The notes: generated by a model not told the origin, from the sequence alone. DNA of 8,618 nucleotides from Bacillota bacterium (GCA_023417975.1 JAEZDX010000101.1:1-8618); one strand, 5' to 3'; counted from the stretch's first letter, positions 1 to 7,230 are shown. Translations and numbers: made by a program.

Positions 1-1
1 T

Positions 2-1549
2 GAAAGGTGTATTGTAAAAGGCCGTGATGACGATAAAGCCACTTCACAGCTTTCAAAGATTAGAAAAAGGATAAATATACTGGAGGATAGGATTAAGGTA
101 AAGCTTGATGGAGTTATGAAAAATTCACAGTATAAGAGCTATATACAGGATAGTCTTGTTAGCATAAGAAACGGAAGGTTCGTAATACCAATAAAGAGTC
201 AATACAAGAACAGTATATCGGGAAGTATTCATGACAGCTCTGCCAGCGGTTCTACCGTATTTGTTGAACCTGAAGAGGTGAGAAAGCTTCAGGACGAACT
301 CAATGTACAAAGAATAGAGGAAGAAAATGAGGTGTATAAAATACTATGCTCTCTTACTGCTGAGACTGAAAGCTTTCAAAGAGAAATATCCATTAATGTT
401 GAAACTATGACGCACTATGATTTTTTATTCTCAAAGGGAAAGTATAGTAAGTATATTGACGGAAGCTCAGTATCGGTAAATGATGACAATTATATAAATA
501 TTATTTCGGGAAGGCATCCTCTGTTGGGTAAAGCTGCAGTTCCGTTAAACCTTACTATAGGTGATGACTATAGAAGTCTCATTATAACAGGTCCTAATAC
601 AGGAGGAAAAACCGTGGCACTTAAGACCGTGGGACTTCTTACTATGATGGTTCAGTGCGGACTTCATGTGCCGACAGAGAAGGGCAGTAATTTAGCCATA
701 TTTGCAGACATTCTCGTGGATATCGGAGACGGGCAGAGTATAGAACAGAGCCTTAGTACCTTCTCTTCTCATATAAAAAATATAATTAATATTCTTAATT
801 GTACAGACAATCGTTCTCTTGTAATTCTTGATGAGATAGGAGCGGGAACAGATCCCGGAGAAGGTATGGGGATAGCTGTAGCTGTAATGGAGGAGATTCA
901 CCAAAAGGGAGGTATTATGATAGCTACTACTCATTACAGCGAGATAAAGGAATTTGCCGACAACACACCGGGATTTAAAAACGGCTGTATGGAATTTGAT
1001 ATTAATACACTGAAACCGCTATATAAGCTGACAGTTGGCAGGGCAGGAGAGAGTAATGCCTTTTTAATAGCTTTAAGGCTTGGCATGAGTAAAAGCATGA
1101 TAGAAAGAGCTCATAAAATTACCTATAAGGAAGAAAAAAAATATGAAATGCCAATTCTGAAGCAGGAAAATGTAAGCCTTGTAGATGATGAGATGAAGGA
1201 GCTGCACGAGAAGCAGCTGGAAAATATTAAAGAGCAGAAAAAGACAGAAACGGCTATCCAAAAGCAAAAAAGACAATCTACCTTTAAGGTGGGAGACTGT
1301 GTATATATAAGTACTATGGGAAGAACCGGCATTGTGTGCGAGATGGAAAACAGTAAGGGGGATGTTACTGTAATTGTAATGAAAAAGAAATTTAAGATAA
1401 ATTATAAGAGACTTTCATTATATGTAGACGGAAAAGAATTATATCCTGAAGATTATGATTTTGACATAGTGTTTGAAAGTAAAGATAACAGAAAGAAGAA
1501 GAAAATGATGGATAAAAGACATGTTGAAGGGGTGATAATAGAAGAATAA
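2..1549 (+). CDS. MutS2-like DNA mismatch-repair family ATPase lacking an Smr domain (5' end cut by window)
   Basis: The reading frame is open from base 2, before the first ATG at 116, so the gene starts upstream of the window; 515 residues are visible. Numbering from the ATG at 116, there is a Walker A motif GPNTGGKT (about 159-166), a MutS2-type block with DIGDGQSIEQSLSTFSSH, a Walker B/D-loop LDEIGAGTDP, an H-loop THYSEIKEFA and the MutS2-typical SNAFLIALRLG. A Lys/Glu-rich coiled stretch and a small beta-rich segment (about 390-440) follow. In the family these ATPases dimerise and act on branched DNA or collided ribosomes. Canonical MutS2 is about 780 residues and ends in an Smr nuclease domain. 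This protein stops about 40 residues after the beta-rich segment with a basic tail (KKKKMMDKRHVEG), and no Smr domain follows. Its full length would be roughly 650 residues if the missing N-terminus is of usual size. A terminator begins directly at the stop codon, so the short C-terminus looks natural. Family is sure; the cellular role of an Smr-less form is not known to me. Confidence 0.9.
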   Translation, partial: ERCIVKGRDDDKATSQLSKIRKRINILEDRIKVKLDGVMKNSQYKSYIQDSLVSIRNGRFVIPIKSQYKNSISGSIHDSSASGSTVFVEPEEVRKLQDELNVQRIEEENEVYKILCSLTAETESFQREISINVETMTHYDFLFSKGKYSKYIDGSSVSVNDDNYINIISGRHPLLGKAAVPLNLTIGDDYRSLIITGPNTGGKTVALKTVGLLTMMVQCGLHVPTEKGSNLAIFADILVDIGDGQSIEQSLSTFSSHIKNIINILNCTDNRSLVILDEIGAGTDPGEGMGIAVAVMEEIHQKGGIMIATTHYSEIKEFADNTPGFKNGCMEFDINTLKPLYKLTVGRAGESNAFLIALRLGMSKSMIERAHKITYKEEKKYEMPILKQENVSLVDDEMKELHEKQLENIKEQKKTETAIQKQKRQSTFKVGDCVYISTMGRTGIVCEMENSKGDVTVIVMKKKFKINYKRLSLYVDGKELYPEDYDFDIVFESKDNRKKKKMMDKRHVEGVIIEE

Positions 1550-1585
1550 AATATAACCCGGGAAGTATCTTCCCGGGTTATATTT
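1549..1585. terminator. Bidirectional intrinsic terminator between mutS2-like gene and chemotaxis receptor gene
   Basis: This is a perfect inverted repeat: AAATATAACCCGGGAAG (1549-1565) pairs with its complement at 1569-1585 around a three-base TAT loop. It has a GC-rich core (CCCGGG) and A/T-rich flanks that give a U-rich tail on both strands. It overlaps the stop codon of the upstream gene and ends 5 bp from the stop codon of the convergent gene, so it can end transcription from both sides. Confidence 0.9.
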
Positions 1586-1590
1586 ATAAA

Positions 1591-3312
1591 TTAAACCTCA
1601 AATTTTGAAATATAATGCTTCAAGTTTTCAGAGCTTTCCTTAGATTTTAGGATTTCTTTCAAAATTGCATTGGCTTTATCTGCAGCATCTGTAATTTTCT
1701 CCGCAATATTTGTAGTTCCTTCAGCACCTTCGTTTGAAGAAAGGGTAACCTGCTCAATGATATTAAGTATATTCTGAATAGAAGCTAAAAGCTCTTCAGA
1801 GGTTACACTGAATTCCGTAACAAGATTATCTACAAAGCCTGCATCGGTGGTATATTTATCTGCTACATTAAGCATAGTCTTATAATCTTCATTTACATCA
1901 TTAGACATGAAGGTTAATAGATGAGAGGAACTTGATGATAATGTATTTACCGATTCAACTACTTTCTTAGTCAAGCCTTGTATTTCGCCTATAGTATCCT
2001 TTGACTGTTCAGCCAGCTTTCTTATTTCTTCTGCTACAACGGCAAAGCCTTTTCCGGATTCTCCTGCCCTGGCTGCTTCAATTGCAGCATTAAGTGCAAG
2101 AAGATTTGTTTGTGATGTAATTTGAATTATTGATTCAGACAGTACATTTATTTTTTCAACAATTCGAGAAGCCTCTATTGCTTTTTCAAGCTCTTCTTTA
2201 GTCTTGTTGAAAGTATCCTCATTTTTCTGCTGAGATTCTGAAAAGCTTAGTTTAATGGATTCTGCTCTCATTTTTATTTTAGTTGCTTCTTCAGCGCCTT
2301 CCTGAGCTTTTTGAGCAATGGATTGTATTGATTTTTCTATTTCGGAAGATGTAGCATTCATTTCCTGGGAAGATGCAGCTGTTTCCTCCATTCCGGCAGA
2401 TAACTGTTGTGTTGCGGAGGATACGTCTTCCATACTGCTATTCAATATATCTATGTTTCCCGAAACGCTATCAACAACAGACCGGATTGTCTTTGCCTCA
2501 AGTTTTATTTCAGATATTAACTCTCTTAAAGTGTCCTGCATTTGATTAATTGAATTTGATATCAAACCAATTTCATCACGACGTCCCTTCAGCTTCTTTG
2601 GGAAGTCTGCAGAAAAATTCCCTGTAGAAAGAGTTTTCAAGTGATTAACAGCTAAGGCCAAAGGTGTAGATATTGACCTGGATACAGTATAAGTTAAAAA
2701 CAATCCAATTAGGATAGAGCCTGCAAAAATACCTAAAAACATAAAAGCTGAAGTAGCAAAGTCTTTAGAATTTTGAGTATTAACAGCTTTGGCATTGCCG
2801 GAACTGTGAGAGGCTAAATCCTTAAGATAGTTTTGAAACTCCATAGCGTGCCTCTCAGCAGCATAATAATTATCCAAGGCTTTATTTGCATCACCTGTTT
2901 CAATAGCAATGTTAATTGCTTCTGTACGTTCATCCCGATACTTCTTTATTAAATTATCAACAAATGGGATAGCCTCTTTTTCATAGCCGTCCAGGTTTGA
3001 TTTCTTATATTTTGTCCAATTCTCATCAAAAGCTTTTTCTCTTTGGATAATATCACTCAGTTTTTGCTTTTGATATGTATTGTTATCTGAGTGAAGTATT
3101 ATATAGTAGGTTTCAGCTTCGATAGCACTCGCCTCGCTCTTACATGTTTCCAACCATTGAATAGACATTAAATTATTAGTATACATATTTGATAAATTGG
3201 TATTGGAACGAGAAATATAATAATACCCGGTTGCACTGGCTATACCAATCAGAAACAGCATTACAGCCGAAAACAACAGTATCTTTACCCGAACCTTAAG
3301 ATTTTTGAACAT
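1591..3312 (-). CDS. Methyl-accepting chemotaxis protein (4HB sensor, HAMP, MCP signalling domain)
   Basis: This is a 573-residue transmembrane chemoreceptor that would pass an extracellular signal to CheW/CheA. A short basic N-terminus precedes membrane helix 1 (about 11-33). A mostly helical extracellular region (about 34-185) resembles the four-helix-bundle MCP sensor domain. Membrane helix 2 (about 186-208) leads to HAMP (about 209-262) and a long coiled-coil signalling domain. The hairpin tip is canonical: SQTNLLALNAAIEAARAG then KGFAVVAEEIRKLAEQS (about 400-437). Adapted Gln/Glu-rich helices flank the tip (for example TQQLSAGMEETAASSQEM, 301-318). The protein ends YISKFEV, with no CheR-binding pentapeptide. 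I chose the ATG at 3312 because GGGGGAG lies 5 bases upstream; an in-frame ATG at 3384 would add 24 polar residues before the membrane helix and has no comparable site. The ligand cannot be predicted. The gene is convergent with the mutS2-like gene and divergent from the isocitrate dehydrogenase gene. Confidence 0.93.
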   Translation of the reverse strand: MFKNLKVRVKILLFSAVMLFLIGIASATGYYYISRSNTNLSNMYTNNLMSIQWLETCKSEASAIEAETYYIILHSDNNTYQKQKLSDIIQREKAFDENWTKYKKSNLDGYEKEAIPFVDNLIKKYRDERTEAINIAIETGDANKALDNYYAAERHAMEFQNYLKDLASHSSGNAKAVNTQNSKDFATSAFMFLGIFAGSILIGLFLTYTVSRSISTPLALAVNHLKTLSTGNFSADFPKKLKGRRDEIGLISNSINQMQDTLRELISEIKLEAKTIRSVVDSVSGNIDILNSSMEDVSSATQQLSAGMEETAASSQEMNATSSEIEKSIQSIAQKAQEGAEEATKIKMRAESIKLSFSESQQKNEDTFNKTKEELEKAIEASRIVEKINVLSESIIQITSQTNLLALNAAIEAARAGESGKGFAVVAEEIRKLAEQSKDTIGEIQGLTKKVVESVNTLSSSSSHLLTFMSNDVNEDYKTMLNVADKYTTDAGFVDNLVTEFSVTSEELLASIQNILNIIEQVTLSSNEGAEGTTNIAEKITDAADKANAILKEILKSKESSENLKHYISKFEV

Positions 3313-3317
3313 AGGCA

Positions 3318-3324
3318 CTCCCCC
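3318..3324 (-). promoter_or_regulatory. Ribosome binding site fixing the chemoreceptor start
   Basis: On the minus strand GGGGGAG sits 5 bases before the ATG at 3312. It decides for this start over the longer in-frame ATG at 3384, which would place the signal-anchor helix 24 residues further in. Confidence 0.8.
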
Positions 3325-3349
3325 AAGTTTTTTTAGTTTGATGGTAATA

Positions 3350-3378
3350 ATTCTAGCACAATTTATATTACTATGCCA
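3350..3378 (-). promoter_or_regulatory. Candidate promoter of the chemoreceptor gene (extended -10)
   Basis: On the minus strand TGCTAGAAT is an extended -10 element (TAGAAT at 3355-3350, TG at 3358-3357). A weak -35 match, TGGCAT, lies 17 bases upstream (3378-3373). The start would be near 3343, giving a leader of about 30 bases. I looked for a sigma-28 or sigma-54 flagellar-type promoter and saw no good match. Confidence 0.45.
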
Positions 3379-3491
3379 GAACATGTAGAAAAATGAATGT
3401 ATAATAAAAAAGAGTGATTAATTTTTGAATATAGTTAAAATTGAAGGAAAACGATGCATAGAAATTCTTATTTTACAAGCTTATGTATAAC

Positions 3492-3520
3492 TTGAATGTA
3501 GATGCTGTTTCTTTTATAAT
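3492..3520 (+). promoter_or_regulatory. Promoter of the isocitrate dehydrogenase gene
   Basis: TTGAAT (3492-3497) and a perfect TATAAT (3515-3520) are separated by exactly 17 bases, a near-consensus housekeeping sigma-A promoter. Transcription would start near 3527, leaving a leader of about 73 bases that opens with the palindrome at 3528-3562. Confidence 0.7.
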
Positions 3521-3527
3521 ATTATAT

Positions 3528-3562
3528 ATTTGCTAGGATAGTATTTATTATCCTATGCAAAT
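3528..3562 (+). repeat. Palindrome / stem-loop at the 5' end of the isocitrate dehydrogenase leader
   Basis: ATTTGC plus TAGGATA (3528-3540) pairs with TATCCTA and GCAAAT (3549-3562) around an 8-base loop GTATTTAT, with one bulged T at 3556: 13 base pairs in all. It is not followed by a run of T, so it does not look like an attenuator. It starts at the predicted transcription start, so it could be a repressor operator in DNA or a 5' hairpin protecting the mRNA. I do not recognise it as the site of a named regulator. Confidence 0.6.
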
Positions 3563-3585
3563 TTGGGGTTTGTAATAATAAGGAA

Positions 3586-3602
3586 AGAGGGGCTTTAACT
3601 TG
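3586..3602 (+). promoter_or_regulatory. Ribosome binding site and TTG start of isocitrate dehydrogenase
   Basis: AGAGGGG (3586-3592) lies 7 bases before TTG at 3600. The next in-frame ATG at 3615 is 22 bases from this site, too far. The N-terminus MERIKM read from TTG also fits the usual start of this enzyme family. Confidence 0.75.
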
Positions 3603-4808
3603 GAAAGAATTAAGATGAATGTACCGTTGGTAGAAATGGACGGAGATGAAATGACAAGAATCATCTGGAAGATGATTAAGGATTTACTGTTGGAACCATA
3701 CGTAGAATTAAAGACGGAGTATTACGATCTCGGCTTGGAAAAAAGGGACGAAACTGACGATCAGATTACAATTGATGCTGCTAATGCAATTAAAAAGTAT
3801 GGTGTTGGAGTAAAATGTGCCACAATAACTCCAAATGCTGACAGAGTGAAGGAATATAATTTAAAGGATATGTGGAAGAGTCCAAACGCATCAATAAGAG
3901 CAGTATTGGATGGTACAGTATTCCGTACTCCTATAATTGTAGACAGTATAAAGCCATTTGTAAAAACGTGGACAAAGCCTATAACCGTTGCTAGACATGC
4001 TTATGGAGATGTGTATAGAAATGTTGAGTATAAGGTTGAAGGACCTGGAAAAGTTGAGTTGGTATATACTTCTGCTGAAGGTGAAGTTTCAAAGCAATTG
4101 GTGCATGAATTTAAGGGTTCTGGTGTAGTTATGGGAATGCACAATCTTGATAATTCTATAGAAAGCTTTGCCAGAGCATGCTTTAATTATGCATTGGATA
4201 TGAAGCAGGATTTATGGTTTGCATCTAAGGATACTATATCAAAAGTATATGATCATAGATTTAAGGATGTATTTAATGATATATATGATAAGGAATATAA
4301 AGATAAATTTGCAGCAGCAGGCATTGAATATTTCTATACACTCATCGATGATGCTGTAGCACGAGTTATAAAATCTGAAGGCGGATTCATCTGGGCATGT
4401 AAAAATTATGATGGAGATGTTATGTCCGACATGGTAGCAACTGCTTTTGGAAGTCTTGCAATGATGACTTCAGTATTGGTATCACCTGAAGGCCATTATG
4501 AATATGAAGCTGCACATGGGACTGTACAGAGGCATTATTATCAGCATCTTAAAGGAAAGGCTACCTCAACAAACTCTATGGCTACGTTATTTGCGTGGAC
4601 AGGAGCTCTAAGGAAAAGAGGAGAAATGGATGGCATCAGTGAGCTTGTGAGCTTTGCCGATAAGCTGGAGGCGGCAGCGGTAAAGACTATAGAAGAGGGT
4701 GTTATGACTAAGGATCTTGCGCCGCTTTCGGAGCTTGAAAATAAGTCTGTAGTAAATACGGAAGAGTTTTTAATTGAAATAAAAAAGAGACTGGAACAGT
4801 GGCTGTAA
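3600..4808 (+). CDS. icd: NADP-dependent isocitrate dehydrogenase, eukaryotic-type homodimeric (EC 1.1.1.42)
   Basis: This cytosolic enzyme oxidatively decarboxylates isocitrate to 2-oxoglutarate with NADP+ and a divalent metal. In an anaerobe with an incomplete citrate cycle it mainly feeds glutamate synthesis. The 402 residues align by eye almost without gaps to human IDH1 (414 residues, recalled from memory). Substrate residues fall at the same numbers: T77, R82, S94, N96, R100, R109, R132 (in ARHAYGDVYR) and Y139. Two residues out of register later are the catalytic Lys (K210) and the metal Asp residues D250, D273 and D277. The cofactor loop HGTVQRH (306-312) keeps the Arg-His pair that reads the 2'-phosphate, so NADP is the expected cofactor. 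This is the subfamily found in eukaryotes and many bacteria, not the E. coli Icd type. It starts at TTG (see the ribosome binding site entry). It appears to be the first gene of its transcript, with no strong terminator before the next gene. Confidence 0.96.
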   Translation: MERIKMNVPLVEMDGDEMTRIIWKMIKDLLLEPYVELKTEYYDLGLEKRDETDDQITIDAANAIKKYGVGVKCATITPNADRVKEYNLKDMWKSPNASIRAVLDGTVFRTPIIVDSIKPFVKTWTKPITVARHAYGDVYRNVEYKVEGPGKVELVYTSAEGEVSKQLVHEFKGSGVVMGMHNLDNSIESFARACFNYALDMKQDLWFASKDTISKVYDHRFKDVFNDIYDKEYKDKFAAAGIEYFYTLIDDAVARVIKSEGGFIWACKNYDGDVMSDMVATAFGSLAMMTSVLVSPEGHYEYEAAHGTVQRHYYQHLKGKATSTNSMATLFAWTGALRKRGEMDGISELVSFADKLEAAAVKTIEEGVMTKDLAPLSELENKSVVNTEEFLIEIKKRLEQWL

Positions 4809-4822
4809 GGAATAAAATAGCA

Positions 4823-4846
4823 GATTGGAGCATTTTTAATCCAATT
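4823..4846 (+). terminator. Weak hairpin after isocitrate dehydrogenase (doubtful terminator)
   Basis: GATTGGA (4823-4829) pairs with TCCAATT (4840-4846), 7 pairs including one G-T, around a 10-base loop containing TTTTT. The stem is short and no T run follows it, so termination would be inefficient at best and read-through into the UBA-like gene is likely. Confidence 0.25.
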
Positions 4847-4883
4847 CTAATGTTTGTCTAAATTTACTTTAATTTTCCTCCTA

Positions 4884-4889
4884 TATAAT
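4884..4889 (+). promoter_or_regulatory. Candidate -10 element of the UBA/DUF4342 gene
   Basis: TATAAT lies 46 bases before the ATG at 4936. The best upstream -35 match, TTTACT (4863-4868), is only 15 bases away, so the promoter is uncertain. The strong ribosome binding site AGGAGGT (4922-4928), 7 bases from the ATG, shows that the gene is well translated in any case. Confidence 0.35.
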
Positions 4890-4935
4890 AAAATCATAGC
4901 AAAAAGGAAAGTATATTTTATAGGAGGTCGTTATA

Positions 4936-5382
4936 ATGAATATAAGCTTGGAGCAAATTGATGAATTAAGAAGAAGAGCTAATGTCGGCTACGAAGAAGC
5001 TAAGGATGCGCTTGAAAGAAGTAACGGAGATATAGTGGAAGCGCTGGTTTACATTGAAAGACAACATAAAGGAAACTATGAAGGAAATAATAACCGGGAA
5101 TACAACATTAGGGACAGTATAAGAAGATTGATAAGACAAGGTCAAGAGACTAGATTTACTATAAAGAAAAACGATAATACTGTAGTTAATGTTCCGGTTA
5201 ATGCAGTTGTACTTACAACGGTAGTTATGCCGCCTGTAACCATATTCGGAGGGTTGGCTGCTTTGTTTACAGGACATAGAATGAGGTTCGTAAAGCGTGA
5301 TGGCGGAGATATGGAAATAAACAGAATGATGGACAAAATGGCAGATGCAGCAGATAATATGAAGGACCAGATGAATAAATGA
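4936..5382 (+). CDS. UBA-like / DUF4342 small membrane-associated protein
   Basis: This is a 148-residue protein of unknown function. Residues 1-45 (EQIDELRRRANVGYEEAKDALERS then GDIVEALVYIE) look like the UBA/TS-N three-helix fold also found at the N-terminus of elongation factor Ts, including the NVGYEEAKDAL turn. Residues about 60-122 fit DUF4342: a basic region (RRLIRQGQETRF), a short beta segment with N-V-P-V-N-A, then one hydrophobic membrane-like stretch (about 88-113, with MPPVTIFGGLAALF). The tail from about 125 is Met/Asp/Lys-rich and probably helical. There is no signal peptide; the N-terminal domain is likely cytoplasmic, with one membrane-inserted or re-entrant helix. It lies 127 bp downstream of the isocitrate dehydrogenase gene on the same strand but has its own strong ribosome binding site. 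Assignment is by recalled family pattern; no function is known to me. Confidence 0.85.
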   Translation: MNISLEQIDELRRRANVGYEEAKDALERSNGDIVEALVYIERQHKGNYEGNNNREYNIRDSIRRLIRQGQETRFTIKKNDNTVVNVPVNAVVLTTVVMPPVTIFGGLAALFTGHRMRFVKRDGGDMEINRMMDKMADAADNMKDQMNK

Positions 5383-5389
5383 TAGAGTG

Positions 5390-5428
5390 AAAAAGCCTGA
5401 TGTAGATAAAAACTAACACAGGCTTTTT
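5390..5428. terminator. Bidirectional intrinsic terminator between UBA/DUF4342 gene and ubiB-family gene
   Basis: AAAAAGCCTG (5390-5399) pairs perfectly with CAGGCTTTTT (5419-5428). Inner pairing (TGT/ACA, AG/CT) shortens the loop. Each strand ends the stem in a T run (TTTTTGCTTTTC on plus, CTTTTTCAC on minus), so it serves both convergent genes. Confidence 0.85.
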
Positions 5429-5435
5429 GCTTTTC

Positions 5436-7040
5436 TTACAATTTTCCTGAACGGATTATACTTATGAAAAGCCACAAGGAAGCTACTCCTGAGGCTATAA
5501 AGCCAAGAAGCCCAAGAAGGGACATTCCGTATACCCGGCTTCCGGCGTTTGAGTCTATTATCAAGGAGGAGCCTATGATCATGGATGCTATCATTAATGA
5601 ACATGCCAAACGATTTACCATGCGGTCAAGATAATGAATAGGTTTATCTATATTTTTATGCTCCAGCTGCACTCTTGCCCTTCCTCTGATTATACTATCC
5701 GACAATTCAAGCAGTTTTGAAGGGAGTTTAGAACTGTCATTAGAAAAGCGCATAGTTTTTAGAACAAATTCTTCCACGCTTAAGTCCTTCAGCCAGCTTT
5801 TGCGAGTACTGGCTTTGACGTACGGTATAGCTACGTCCAACAGATTAATATCAGGAGATATTTTTGCAACAACCCCTTCAACTATTACCATTGTTCGAAC
5901 AAGCAAAGTCAATTCCTTAGGCATTTTTATGTTATTTCTCGTGGATATTTCAAACACATCCTGTAATACCATAGAGACCTTTATATTCCTTAGGGAGGTA
6001 GAAAGATAATTGGACATAAGGTAATCAATATCTTCATATAGTCTATTTCTGTCTACAAAGCCTTTTCGTATTCCTATAGACATTAATACAGAAATAAGCT
6101 TATTTACATCTTCATAGGCTGTTGCAATGAATAATTCATTAAGTGCATCCTTTAAGGAAGGAGATATTTCACCCATAATGCCAAAGTCTATAAAACAGAG
6201 CTTATTGTTCACAATGAGTATATTACCGGGATGGGGGTCTCCATGGAAAAAGCCATCTTCAAAGATTTGCTTAAAATATGACAGTGCCAGGTTTCGCCCA
6301 AGGATATTAAAATCTACATTTTCTTCCTGCAACCTAGACATATCAGTGATTTTGATGCCGTCTATTCTCTCCATGGTAATTACACATTTTGAGCACATAT
6401 CATTCACAACATAGGGAGTATATATGTAATCAACTTTATTGTTAAACTCAGAGAATTTTTCAATGTTTTTCACTTCATACTCGAAATTCAGTTCTTTTTC
6501 CGTTGACAGGCTTATTTCATCCAAGGCTTCTTTAGGATCTATTAATGCGTCTTTAAATCTAACCTTTGTATAGCTTAAGATTCTATGGAGAATGGATATG
6601 TCCATTTTCATTTTCTCATATATATGAGGCCTTTGGACTTTTACGATAACTTCTCTGCCGTCCTTTAAAACAGCTTTATGTACCTGGGCAATAGAAGCGG
6701 AAGCCATAGGCTTTTTATCGAATTTTAAAAACAGCTCATCAACACCGTGAGAGAAATCCTTTTGAAAAATTTCATTGATATCTTCGAAGCTCTCAGGGGG
6801 AATGCTGTCCTGCAGCTTTGACAGTTCAGCTACGTATTCTGGTGGCAGAATATCTGGACGAGTACTGAGAATTTGACCAATCTTAGTAAAGGTAGGCCCA
6901 AGTTCCTCAAAAGCTCTTCTTAGGTTAGCAGGAGATTTTTTGCCCTTGCTCAGCTTCGTATCCACTATATAGCCAAAGCCATAGTAAGCCATTATTTTTA
7001 CTATATCTTTAAATCTTTGAGCAGAATTTTTATAAACCAT
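5436..7040 (-). CDS. UbiB / ABC1 / AarF family atypical kinase-like membrane protein
   Basis: This is a 534-residue member of the UbiB (COQ8/ADCK) protein-kinase-like family. The N-terminal family motif KIGQ lies at 53-56 (in GPTFTKIGQILSTRPDILP). The Ala-rich nucleotide loop ASASIAQV that replaces the kinase glycine-rich loop is at 113-120, and the ATP-site Lys is in VIVKVQRP (K134). The catalytic loop HGDPHPGN is at 266-273 and the metal-binding DFG at 285-287. Two C-terminal membrane helices (about 479-495 and 505-529) anchor it. All key residues are present, so ATPase activity is expected. In respiring bacteria and mitochondria the family supports ubiquinone synthesis. A strict anaerobe would lack ubiquinone, so the role here is probably another isoprenoid or membrane-lipid function, and I give no gene symbol. 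The ATG at 7040 has AAGGTGA (7051-7045) 4 bases upstream. The gene is transcribed alone: convergent with the UBA-like gene, divergent from the tRNA. Confidence 0.93.
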   Translation of the reverse strand: MVYKNSAQRFKDIVKIMAYYGFGYIVDTKLSKGKKSPANLRRAFEELGPTFTKIGQILSTRPDILPPEYVAELSKLQDSIPPESFEDINEIFQKDFSHGVDELFLKFDKKPMASASIAQVHKAVLKDGREVIVKVQRPHIYEKMKMDISILHRILSYTKVRFKDALIDPKEALDEISLSTEKELNFEYEVKNIEKFSEFNNKVDYIYTPYVVNDMCSKCVITMERIDGIKITDMSRLQEENVDFNILGRNLALSYFKQIFEDGFFHGDPHPGNILIVNNKLCFIDFGIMGEISPSLKDALNELFIATAYEDVNKLISVLMSIGIRKGFVDRNRLYEDIDYLMSNYLSTSLRNIKVSMVLQDVFEISTRNNIKMPKELTLLVRTMVIVEGVVAKISPDINLLDVAIPYVKASTRKSWLKDLSVEEFVLKTMRFSNDSSKLPSKLLELSDSIIRGRARVQLEHKNIDKPIHYLDRMVNRLACSLMIASMIIGSSLIIDSNAGSRVYGMSLLGLLGFIASGVASLWLFISIIRSGKL

Positions 7041-7127
7041 TACATCACCTTCGGATAAATTTGCGGTAAAATGTGTATCATAGTAACTAACAGTGTCTTG
7101 CGTCTTTAATAACTATAATGTATTTCT

Positions 7128-7136
7128 ATTTTAGCA
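7128..7136 (-). promoter_or_regulatory. Candidate extended -10 promoter of the ubiB-family gene
   Basis: On the minus strand TGCTAAAAT reads as an extended -10 (TAAAAT at 7133-7128, TG at 7136-7135). There is no recognisable -35 at 16-18 bases. The leader would be about 80 bases. The chemoreceptor gene has the same TGC-TA-AAT style of promoter. Confidence 0.35.
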
Positions 7137-7201
7137 TAAAGGGGGAATAAAGGGAAATTATTGAGAAATACAATACGGTTAAAATAACTATAGCATACCC
7201 G

Positions 7202-7230
7202 TTGACTTTGAAATGAAATTATACTAAAAT
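7202..7230 (+). promoter_or_regulatory. Promoter of the tRNA-Arg gene
   Basis: TTGACT (7202-7207) and TAAAAT (7225-7230) are 17 bases apart. Transcription would start near 7237, about 9 bases before the mature tRNA 5' end, leaving a short leader for RNase P to remove. Confidence 0.75.

Noticed and set aside
3350..3378. Sigma-54 promoter for the chemoreceptor (TGGCAT ... TTGTGC)
   Set aside because: The GG and GC elements are about 18 bases apart instead of 10, so the match is not valid.
3313..3384. Longer chemoreceptor start at the ATG at 3384
   Set aside because: It would add 24 polar residues ahead of the membrane helix and lacks a ribosome binding site, while the ATG at 3312 has GGGGGAG at ideal spacing. 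The candidate promoter also lies inside this stretch.
3454..3495. Thirteen-residue ORF (ATG at 3454) with a GAAGGA ribosome-binding-like sequence upstream
   Set aside because: It ends inside the -35 box of the icd promoter, has no recognisable product, and such short frames arise by chance in AT-rich spacers.
3313..3599. Possible c-di-GMP or other riboswitch in the chemoreceptor/icd spacer
   Set aside because: Clostridial chemoreceptor genes often carry c-di-GMP riboswitches, but the predicted chemoreceptor leader is only about 30 bases and I see no GEMM-like conserved core on either strand.
4966..5336. Two minus-strand frames of 103 and 64 codons opposite the UBA/DUF4342 gene
   Set aside because: They are shadows of a gene with a strong ribosome binding site and recognisable domains; their composition is not protein-like.
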